Assembly (NCBI RefSeq): GCF_014653175.1
Contig: NZ_BNAG01000002.1
Coordinates: 826,239 to 890,238 of the forward strand
Origin: Roseivirga thermotolerans
GTDB taxonomy: Bacteria; Bacteroidota; Bacteroidia; Cytophagales; Cyclobacteriaceae
Direction: 5' to 3'
Length of the DNA: 64,000 nucleotides
The notes below the pieces were generated by a model. That model saw only the letters and a list, made by a program, of their open reading frames with translations. It was not told the DNA's origin and did not search any database. The position numbers and the translations under genes were made by a program. This document shows positions 17,607 to 24,503 of this stretch, piece after piece (position 1 is the first letter of the stretch; each line of letters opens with the position of its first letter).

Positions 17607-19109
17607 ATGCTTGAAAAATCAACCTTTCAAAAATCCACCAATAGGATTGAGAGTAAAAGCGTTTCTGCTCAGCGGGTAGGCAAGAAAGGTGTTTCACTAG
17701 CTCCCCCAGTTCAAAGAAAACCGAACCTTACGGGCTTACCAGACCAACTTAAGACAGGTATTGAAAACCTCTCCGGTCATTCAATGGACGATGTAAAAGT
17801 CCATTATAATTCATCGAAACCGGCCCAATTACAGGCTCATGCCTATGCTCAGGGCAATCAAATTCATTTAGCACCCGGTCAGGAAAAACACTTGCCACAC
17901 GAAGCCTGGCATGTGGTACAACAAAAGCAGGGCAGAGTAAAACCAACCATACAGTTCCAACACAAGATAAATATTAACGATGATGCAGGTTTAGAAAAGG
18001 AGGCCGATAAGATGGGAGAGAAAGCCATGGGTTTTAAATCTACCACCGGTTCGGTCAATAACCGTAAACTCATAATTGCGTCATTGACTAATCAACCGGT
18101 TCAAAAAGTCAAGAGTATTCAGGTCAACAAGTCAATAAGCCAGGAGTTGATAGACCCCGGTAAAGACAGTGCTACTTCGTATCAATGGGAAAGTAAATTC
18201 ACCATTTATATATACGGACTTCATGAAAAGGAAGAACGGCCTAAGGTTCTGGTCTACATTAGAATCGAAACAGCCGCTGATGACTCTGTAGTTCAGGCGT
18301 GGAGTCGTCAGGTACAAGGTGAGTGGAGTAATAAATTTGCGATTAAAGATGAGGGTATAATCTTTCCAATAGAGGTACAGTTAGTAAGGAGTGAAGAAAA
18401 GGCTTATACCAATTATACAATAGAAAATGTTAAACAATCAAAGTCCCATGGAGTGAGAGGGCTTTTTGGAACAGAGAGCATGACCAAATGGGGAGAGGAA
18501 GACCCACAGGATATTCCGCACGAGGTAGGGCATATGCTGGGCAATAAAGATGAATATGGTACTGTTGATGGTCACGACTGGGAGGCTGAATATAATGAAC
18601 TTAATGCTGAAACACACAGCATTATGCATAAAGGAGGACAACCACCCAGAGTCAGACATTTTAATCTCATCTGTACTGAGATTGCTGGAAGTGGCCTAAT
18701 GAAAGACCCTACAATCATTAAGATGTCAGGAAGTCATGGTTTAAAAACGGCTGCATCCTCTTCTTCTTCCAAACCAAAAGCTTCCGTAGAAGATCCATAT
18801 ATGTCTGAGTTGAAAGCCAAGATAATGAAAAGAGAGGTCTCTAAAGAGACTGTTGCCTCCTCATCACATGAGACCAGTTCATCAAGTTCATTAGCGATTG
18901 CCAGTAAAGAAGAAACCTCATCGAGGTCTACCGGAAAGAAGAAAGTTCCCAACCACGATGAAAGGGTAAAATTGATTGAGAATTATGCTATAGACAATAT
19001 TGATCAAATAAGTGCAGAACAAGTGAAGTATCTGAAATCCTTGAACTGGAGTGAAAGTGAGGAGGGAAGTTTGCAGGCTTATAATTGGATATGGGGACAA
19101 CACGAATAG
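17607..19109 (+). CDS. DUF4157-metzincin metalloprotease fusion, candidate eCIS effector
   Basis: A 500-aa protein. Order: leader (VSAQRVGKKGVSLAPPVQRK, 19-38), DUF4157 (about 42-140) with HEAWH at 98-102, linker, beta-rich segment (about 190-275), then a second zinc motif HEVGHMLGNKDEYG at 305-318. This fits the metzincin pattern HExxHxxGxxD, with Asp315 as the probable third ligand, and is followed by a Met-turn-like SIM at 338-340. The C-terminal 120 residues hold a long Ser-rich low-complexity stretch (about 383-440) and a short helical tail. Inferred role: a protease delivered by the injection system and acting on host protein. The DUF4157 part is almost identical to that of the kinase fusion upstream, whereas the catalytic part is unrelated. 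The intergenic region upstream carries a conserved element shared with the next gene. Confidence 0.82.
   Translation: MLEKSTFQKSTNRIESKSVSAQRVGKKGVSLAPPVQRKPNLTGLPDQLKTGIENLSGHSMDDVKVHYNSSKPAQLQAHAYAQGNQIHLAPGQEKHLPHEAWHVVQQKQGRVKPTIQFQHKININDDAGLEKEADKMGEKAMGFKSTTGSVNNRKLIIASLTNQPVQKVKSIQVNKSISQELIDPGKDSATSYQWESKFTIYIYGLHEKEERPKVLVYIRIETAADDSVVQAWSRQVQGEWSNKFAIKDEGIIFPIEVQLVRSEEKAYTNYTIENVKQSKSHGVRGLFGTESMTKWGEEDPQDIPHEVGHMLGNKDEYGTVDGHDWEAEYNELNAETHSIMHKGGQPPRVRHFNLICTEIAGSGLMKDPTIIKMSGSHGLKTAASSSSSKPKASVEDPYMSELKAKIMKREVSKETVASSSHETSSSSSLAIASKEETSSRSTGKKKVPNHDERVKLIENYAIDNIDQISAEQVKYLKSLNWSESEEGSLQAYNWIWGQHE
17724..18025 (+). repeat. Duplicated DUF4157 module, copy 2 (metzincin gene)
   Basis: Partner of 16130-16431: same 302 bp, ungapped, 10 mismatches counted by eye. 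The near-identity of this adapter beside fully different C-terminal domains indicates a recent duplication or gene conversion, and makes the segment a likely site for homologous recombination between payload genes. Confidence 0.9.
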
Positions 19110-19175
19110 ATCATATGCCTCCCTATGGAATGAATTTAATATGCTGATATCTCTTGTTTAATAGCAAACACTAGG

Positions 19176-19207
19176 GGTAACCTTTTCTCTTTTTGGGTAT
19201 CAAGCTA
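19176..19207 (+). promoter_or_regulatory. Conserved upstream element of payload genes, copy 2
   Basis: Same GGTAACCTTTTCT plus T-rich run plus AAGC pattern as at 17554-17586, here before the hydrophobic payload gene and at the same 20-21 base distance from the start codon. No such element was found before the kinase gene. Confidence 0.4.
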
Positions 19208-19227
19208 GAAAGTATCCCAACCAAGCA

Positions 19228-20580
19228 GTGCTAAAGAAGTCATTACAACCAGTAAAAAGGAACTCCGATAATGAAAGTGCTCCGGCTCAAAGAGTGGGTG
19301 AGAAAGGTGTTTCCAGAAACCCTCCAATACAAAGAAAACCCATCATGCAATTTAAAGGTGGAATTAGTGTCAATAATGATGCTGGTTTAGTGTATGGAAC
19401 TGGTGTAATGGACTCAAAACCTTTGGGTTCCGTTCAAAGAACGGGGGAACAATCCACGCGCAGTGCGAGCAAAATAAATGACCCTGTGGTTCAAGGCAAT
19501 TTTATTAAGAATTGGTACAGGAAAAAATTCGGTATTCGCAAAGGAAAATATGATCAACAGAGCTCTCCTTTGCTGAAAGAAATGGGAGTGAGCATTGACG
19601 CAGAAAAGGTAGATCAACATATCGAAAAGAACAAAGGTAGCAAGGCTTCGTTGGTAGCATCAGGTCTTAAAGGGGTTAGTTCTGCCGTTGGTAAACCAGC
19701 TGATATCATTTCTAAAATATCTCCAGCATCAAGTGGCACCGCACTGAAGGTTAGCTCTGAAGCAGCCGGAATTGGTGGTATAATTGGAGCCACCGGTTCT
19801 TTAATTGATGCCGGAGTTGCTTTGCATTCACATATTACCGGAAACCAGCTGGCTGGAGATAAGCATTTGCTTAAGGCAGAGATTGCATCTAGCTTGTCTA
19901 GTGCAGGCACGAGTGTGGGAAGCTCCATGCTAGGGTTTGCCCATGCGGCTAACAATACCGGGTTAGTATCTACAGCGGCTAAGGTTGCTTCTCCGTTTGC
20001 CATTGCATCGGGTGCCTTCGATGTAGGTGCTGGTTTGGTTGGGTCAAAAGTGGCATCAGATCGAGAGGAAATGCTAAAAGGAATTGGTAAATCAAGCCAA
20101 TCTGAAAAGGTGAAAGATGTAGCCCTGTTGGGTGAGGATGCCCAGGAAACTAAGAAAAAAACAGGAGTGGCTCGAGCACTGAAAGGTGGTCTGGCTTTGG
20201 CGGGTGGTATTGTCCTTGCCGCAGGCAGTGGCCCTATTGGTTGGGGACTTTTGGGAGCAAGTGCCTTAGTGGGTTTGGGTAGTACGGTTTATAAGATGTG
20301 GAGAAAGAATAAACATGGAAAGAAAGCCTTGGCAGGAGTAAGACATGGTAATATTGTAGAACAGGAAGAGCTAAATCGTATTCTGGACTCACAATCAAGA
20401 CTGAAAAAGATGTCAGGGACAAGAGCCATGCGCGCACATGATATTATTAGGGGAGCTGCAGCAGATAAGCTTATAAGTGGAGGAAATGAAATTAGTGCCG
20501 ATGAAAAGGAACATTTACTCCAAGCTCTGGGACTAAAGACTAATGCAACAGGCAAACAAATAGCTGCAGCGTTAGACTAA
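19228..20580 (+). CDS. Glycine-rich hydrophobic candidate effector with vestigial DUF4157 edges
   Basis: A 450-aa protein starting at a GTG; no suitable ATG precedes the leader. Residues about 20-40 (APAQRVGEKGVSRNPPIQRK) give the payload leader motif. The next 30 residues (IMQFKGGISVNNDAGL and VMDSKP) align with the extreme C-terminal edge of DUF4157 (TMQFQHKVNINDDAGL and VMGEKA), so the DUF4157 core has been lost while its flanks stay. The remainder is Ala/Gly/Ser-rich. Residues about 180-300 and especially about 330-350 (GGLALAGGIVLAAGSGPIGWG) form glycine-zipper-like hydrophobic helices that might insert into membranes. The C-terminal 100 residues are soluble and helical. A pore-forming or membrane-acting payload is a reasonable guess, not a recognised family. 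Confidence 0.65.
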   Translation: MLKKSLQPVKRNSDNESAPAQRVGEKGVSRNPPIQRKPIMQFKGGISVNNDAGLVYGTGVMDSKPLGSVQRTGEQSTRSASKINDPVVQGNFIKNWYRKKFGIRKGKYDQQSSPLLKEMGVSIDAEKVDQHIEKNKGSKASLVASGLKGVSSAVGKPADIISKISPASSGTALKVSSEAAGIGGIIGATGSLIDAGVALHSHITGNQLAGDKHLLKAEIASSLSSAGTSVGSSMLGFAHAANNTGLVSTAAKVASPFAIASGAFDVGAGLVGSKVASDREEMLKGIGKSSQSEKVKDVALLGEDAQETKKKTGVARALKGGLALAGGIVLAAGSGPIGWGLLGASALVGLGSTVYKMWRKNKHGKKALAGVRHGNIVEQEELNRILDSQSRLKKMSGTRAMRAHDIIRGAAADKLISGGNEISADEKEHLLQALGLKTNATGKQIAAALD

Positions 20581-20590
20581 AGCTGGGGTA

Positions 20591-21325
20591 TTATTTTAAT
20601 TGATCTGCCTTGGCTTTGAGGGCAGTATCTTTCAATCCTGTCCATACTTGCTTGGCAGCCGGGTCATTACTTGTATCATTGTCTGTCAAATACAACAAAC
20701 CCAAATACCATCTTGCCTGATCTTGAAAAAGGTGAGAACTGTCGCTAATTAACTCTAAAAATATAGGTTCAGCCTGTTCAAACTCCTTTAGGCCCATGTA
20801 GGCTACGGCCATAAGAAATCGGGCTGTATAGTTTTTGGAATCCTTAGAGTAAGCCTTTTCGAACAAAGCGATGGCCTGAGCATACTGCTGTTCATCATAC
20901 CGCACAAGTCCGAGCATGAAATCATCATCGATATTCGTTATGTCTGTTCCCCTTAGGTTGGTAGGAGCCTCGTAAGGTTCAAAATAATTATCGAAGATGT
21001 ATTCAGGCGATTTCGTAACGGAGCTTCGCCAAATCAAAAAACCAAAAGTGGCTATCACAGCAAAAACTGCGGCAGCCCTCCAAACCTGTTTAGTCTGGGG
21101 CTTTTTTGCTTCGAAATACTCTTTTTGCGCATCATTGACCAACGATTTAAATAAATTGAAATCGCTCTTTTCATTGAGAGCAGAACGAAGCTCAAGCTCC
21201 AACTGAAGCGATTTTTTTAGCTCTTTATCGGAACCAATGAGGTACTCAAATCTGGCTAACTCTAAACCCTCAAGCTCATTGAGTAGAAACTTATCAATCA
21301 GTTCATTTCTTTCCTGTTCAGTCAT
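20591..21325 (-). CDS. Membrane-anchored TPR protein, probable anti-sigma partner
   Basis: A 244-aa protein from the ATG at 21325, which overlaps the sigma-factor gene by 8 bases; the frame is open to a TTG at 21334. The N-terminal 80 residues are acidic and helical (ELIDKFLLNELEGLELARFE), the style of cytoplasmic anti-sigma or sigma-interacting segments of Bacteroidota. One transmembrane helix follows at about residues 83-102. The C-terminal half has TPR-like repeats (YDEQQYAQAIALFEKAYSKD and FLMAVAYMGLKEFEQAEPIF) and would face the periplasm. Cotranscribed with the sigma factor. The pairing suggests a sensor that holds the sigma factor until an envelope signal arrives; this is inference from architecture. 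It converges with the payload gene ending 10 bases away. Confidence 0.75.
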   Translation of the reverse strand: MTEQERNELIDKFLLNELEGLELARFEYLIGSDKELKKSLQLELELRSALNEKSDFNLFKSLVNDAQKEYFEAKKPQTKQVWRAAAVFAVIATFGFLIWRSSVTKSPEYIFDNYFEPYEAPTNLRGTDITNIDDDFMLGLVRYDEQQYAQAIALFEKAYSKDSKNYTARFLMAVAYMGLKEFEQAEPIFLELISDSSHLFQDQARWYLGLLYLTDNDTSNDPAAKQVWTGLKDTALKAKADQLK

Positions 21326-21908
21326 TTCCAACAAGTATTTGGTACTCAGGGTCTTTTTCGATCAAAGCAATCAGCTTTTCTTTACATACAAACTTGCGCT
21401 TCTTGGTATAGGAGACACTCGCAAAGCCAAAATGTTCCGTAATGCGTTTCATATTCACACCATTGAGGTACATCTTTAGTATTTGCTGACACTTTTCGCT
21501 GAGCTCCTTGAATTTTCGGTTATAAAACTGATAGCGCTCCAAGGTTAGTACAGCATCGTCAATTTCTTCTTGTGCAAGGTGAGAAGCATCTTGATATTCG
21601 GTCAGTGTTTTTCCCTTGATATCCCGCAGTTTCTTTTTCCAGATATTGCTACTAACCGCGTGCAAGTAGGTTTTAAACTGGCAGGTAAGCTCAAAATCTT
21701 TGTTCGACACATTTTGAAAAATGGCCATCATGGCGTCCTGAAAAACATCTTTGGCATCATCTTCCGAACCTGAGTTTTTTAAAATATGACTCTTAATATA
21801 AGGGAAGTATTTTTTGTAGATATGCAGGAGCGTTCGTTTGCGCCCCTTCTTTATACCTTGAATAAGGCTTTCGTCATCTAAGCCTTTGCTTATCTCTATC
21901 TTAAGCAT
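21318..21908 (-). CDS. RNA polymerase sigma-70 factor, ECF type
   Basis: A 196-aa protein with sigma region 2 at about residues 25-95 (LLHIYKKYFPYIKSHILKNSG, then DDAKDVFQDAMMAIFQN) and region 4 at about 120-180, with a helix-turn-helix-like YLNGVNMKRITEHFGFASVSYTKKRKFVCKEKLI. Length suits an ECF sigma factor. It directs RNA polymerase to a specific promoter set. The gene overlaps the TPR/anti-sigma-like gene and is divergent from the CHAT-domain gene with a 127-base shared upstream region. This trio probably forms one regulatory unit. Whether it controls the adjacent payload genes cannot be judged from sequence alone. Confidence 0.88.
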   Translation of the reverse strand: MLKIEISKGLDDESLIQGIKKGRKRTLLHIYKKYFPYIKSHILKNSGSEDDAKDVFQDAMMAIFQNVSNKDFELTCQFKTYLHAVSSNIWKKKLRDIKGKTLTEYQDASHLAQEEIDDAVLTLERYQFYNRKFKELSEKCQQILKMYLNGVNMKRITEHFGFASVSYTKKRKFVCKEKLIALIEKDPEYQILVGND

Positions 21909-22035
21909 TGCAGGTGTGTGTGGTTGAAGCCATTAATTTTAGACATTTATTGTGCCTATCACAAATATTATCACTAAATTCCTTTCCCCAATTTTTTTAG
22001 TGCTCCCCATATTTTTCGATTAAACACACATATGT

Positions 22036-24039
22036 ATGATGGGTAGAGGACTATTGCATTCCTGCCTAAACTGCCTTACTGAATATTCACAGCGAACGAT
22101 TTTTATCAGTTTCGTATGTCTTATTGTTGCTCATTTGCAAAACCGAGTAGTGGCTAAAGATTGTAGCGACATAGCCGGGCTTACTGAATTATATTGGGAA
22201 GGTGATATTACCAAAGAACAGTTTGGCCAATGGCTTAATGAGCTGCCTGAGAACTGCAGTCCAAGCCGCCCTGCAATTCAGCCTCACAGCATTGATCGTT
22301 TAATAAGTTTTTATACGACTATGCTGAAGCGCATTGAGAACACACCTCACTTATCAACGCCTTCAACTCTTTCCCTTTCTCTGAAACTTAAAGAGGAACT
22401 TAACCTGGTGAATAGTCAACCCCAATGGTTTTCCGACCTAAACAGGTATACTACCGATTTTCATATGGCAAATTTACAAATGGAGCTATATGAGTTAGAA
22501 ATAAAGGCACTATGGCTGAAATACACATCAGGTCAACTAGAGCAACAAGCCATTGAAGATAAGTTAGGAGTATGTATTCAGTATCTAAGACAAATATACA
22601 TGTCTGGACTTATGAGCGGCAGACGAAAGAATTACGTAACCCATACCTACGGTCTGATTGAAGGGGTTTTGCGAATTCTTGCTCAGTTAAATGACTCTGA
22701 GTCAACCAATAAACTTGTTTTACAAGCCATGGAGGTAAGTCGTTTAGGTGAACTTACAGTGAACAATCAATTTCTGAGCCAAGGAGGGGCACAAGCCAGG
22801 CTTTTGAGAGAAGTCTTAAAGACCATTGAAAAAACGGAGTTAGAGCTTACAGAGGTGCCAGACTTTGACCTTCATACAAAATCAATGCTTAGAAGAACAA
22901 TCAATACCCATCGGAATAAGTATTATTTAATTATTGATAGTGGTGTCAAAAACTTGGTAGGTCAGGAAAAGATACCATTGATTAGAGAAGAAGGAGTGGT
23001 GCGAATCACTTTTTTTGAAGGGAGAGATGGAATATATCAGGTGGTTGAAAGTCAGGAGAAGACCGATCTGGTAGTTCATCATAAAGACCGACTCAAAAGG
23101 TTGGTTAGTGAACTATTTACCAAACTCACGCAGGCCAAAAATGCATTAACAGGAGGTCATGAAGAATTTAAAGAGCTTACAGCTGCCTTGAACAGTTTGG
23201 GAGCAATCTTAATTGTGCCTTTTAAAGTGAGTAGGTATAAGCAGGTATATATACTGAGCGATGGTATTCTTAATGACCTGCCTTTTGAACTGCTCTTAAA
23301 TGCAGAGAATGAATACCTCATTGAGAAAAGTAATGTGACTTACGGAATGTCAGAGGCATCGATTCATTTGGTCGACCGGACAGTTACCTATTCCATCGGT
23401 CAGTATCATCAGGCTGAACGTAGACTAGAGCATGTGAGTCGAGAGCTACAGTCTTGGAGAGGAGTCTCCGGTTTAGCAAATAATGCCTTTGAATTTGCCA
23501 GCAGTAAAGAATCGAACGTATACCACATGGGTAATCATCAACTACTGGACTTGAATAGAGAACCTTTGCTGCTAAAGTCCGACTATGATACGCTTTATCG
23601 TTATGCCCTGTACAATTTCAAGATTATACCACAAGTAATGATTCTAAGCAGTTGTCACTCCCGAGCAGGTTGGCCGGTTAGTGGAGAAGGCAACAAAAGC
23701 TTTACCAGTAGGAGTCTTGAAATAGGAGCACAAAGCGTTATTGGGAGTTTGTGGAATGTAGACGACAAAGCCTCCCAGCAACTCATTACAAGTTTTATTA
23801 AGTACTTAAAGCAAGGAATTCCCAGCGATCGCAGTCTTAAATTGGCTAAAATAGATTATCTGGCTAAAGCAGATGATTTTCATAAGAACCCATTCTTCTG
23901 GTCTGCCTATGTCCAGGAAGGCCACATATTCAGGTTGAAAGACAATTCTACCAATAGGTGGTTTTATTACATATTGGTGTTGGTTTCCTCTGTCGCAGTT
24001 TTGCTGGTTAATCTCAAGGTTAAGGTCATTATTTCCTAA
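22036..24039 (+). CDS. CHAT-domain (caspase-like) membrane protein
   Basis: A 667-aa protein. A hydrophobic N-terminal segment (about residues 20-36) may be a signal anchor, followed by a helical, TPR-like region to about residue 340. The C-terminal CHAT domain (about 400-630) has the family signatures YILSDGILNDLPFELL, a His pair in HMGNH (497-501), the catalytic-type Cys540 in LSSCHS, and GAQSVIGSLWNVDD with PFFWSAYV near the end. The His-Cys pair is intact, so protease activity is possible. A final transmembrane helix occupies about residues 640-662, leaving a short tail. Such CHAT proteins in Bacteroidota often sit beside ECF sigma/TPR genes, as here. Its function is unknown; caspase-like regulation, signalling or cell-death roles are known for other CHAT proteins. 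Confidence 0.82.
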   Translation: MMGRGLLHSCLNCLTEYSQRTIFISFVCLIVAHLQNRVVAKDCSDIAGLTELYWEGDITKEQFGQWLNELPENCSPSRPAIQPHSIDRLISFYTTMLKRIENTPHLSTPSTLSLSLKLKEELNLVNSQPQWFSDLNRYTTDFHMANLQMELYELEIKALWLKYTSGQLEQQAIEDKLGVCIQYLRQIYMSGLMSGRRKNYVTHTYGLIEGVLRILAQLNDSESTNKLVLQAMEVSRLGELTVNNQFLSQGGAQARLLREVLKTIEKTELELTEVPDFDLHTKSMLRRTINTHRNKYYLIIDSGVKNLVGQEKIPLIREEGVVRITFFEGRDGIYQVVESQEKTDLVVHHKDRLKRLVSELFTKLTQAKNALTGGHEEFKELTAALNSLGAILIVPFKVSRYKQVYILSDGILNDLPFELLLNAENEYLIEKSNVTYGMSEASIHLVDRTVTYSIGQYHQAERRLEHVSRELQSWRGVSGLANNAFEFASSKESNVYHMGNHQLLDLNREPLLLKSDYDTLYRYALYNFKIIPQVMILSSCHSRAGWPVSGEGNKSFTSRSLEIGAQSVIGSLWNVDDKASQQLITSFIKYLKQGIPSDRSLKLAKIDYLAKADDFHKNPFFWSAYVQEGHIFRLKDNSTNRWFYYILVLVSSVAVLLVNLKVKVIIS

Positions 24040-24116
24040 ACTATGCTGGCTACGGTTCGCTACACAAATCTGCCGATTCATACCCAAGACTAGGTTAACA
24101 AGTGTTAATTACTTGT

Positions 24117-24149
24117 ACAAATATGAAAGATATATTTGTTTTATATTTG
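24117..24149 (+). promoter_or_regulatory. Promoter and operator-like inverted repeat before padR
   Basis: ACAAATAT at 24117-24124 is repeated inverted at 24132-24139 with a 7-base spacer. TATATTTG matches the Bacteroidota -7 box TAnnTTTG at 24142-24149, and again at 24131-24138. PadR regulators usually repress their own promoter through such dyads, so autoregulation is likely. Confidence 0.5.
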
Positions 24150-24170
24150 TGTAACTAATATTACACGCTT

Positions 24171-24503
24171 ATGAAAGGTACATATCTAGGTGAATTCGAA
24201 GAACTGGTCTTACTTACCGTTGGGGCCCTTTACCCCGAAGCCTACGGAGTGGCTGTAATGGATGAAATAAAGAAGGAGACTGGCCGAACTGTGAACATAA
24301 GCGCCATTCACTCGGCCTTGAGGAGGCTGGACGATAAAGGCTTTGTAAAGAGCAAAATGGGTGGTGCCACCAACGAAAGAGGCGGGAGGCGTAAGCGCTA
24401 CTTCGAGCTCACTTCCCAAGGCAAGAAGGCCTTGGACGAGGCCCAGTCTTTGCGATTGAAGCTTTATAACCGAATAACAGATATTTCATTGGGAGGTTCT
24501 TGA
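24171..24503 (+). CDS. PadR-family transcriptional regulator
   Basis: A 110-aa winged-helix protein: LGEFEELVLLTVGAL at the N-terminus, YGVAVMDEIKKETGR, the recognition helix region VNISAIHSALRRLDDKGFVKS, and a wing with GGRRKRYFELTSQGKKALDEA. Short C-terminus, typical of subfamily 2. It represses its own operon in many bacteria and responds to toxic compounds or cell-envelope stress. The stop overlaps a TTG start of the permease gene (TTGA) preceded by GGGAGG, so regulator and permease are translationally coupled. This pair is a common Bacteroidota arrangement. Confidence 0.92.
   Translation: MKGTYLGEFEELVLLTVGALYPEAYGVAVMDEIKKETGRTVNISAIHSALRRLDDKGFVKSKMGGATNERGGRRKRYFELTSQGKKALDEAQSLRLKLYNRITDISLGGS

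Noticed and set aside
16155-17946. Two near-identical 65-codon minus-strand frames (16155-16352 and 17749-17946)
   Set aside because: They are antisense shadows of the duplicated DUF4157 module; their similarity follows from the DNA repeat.
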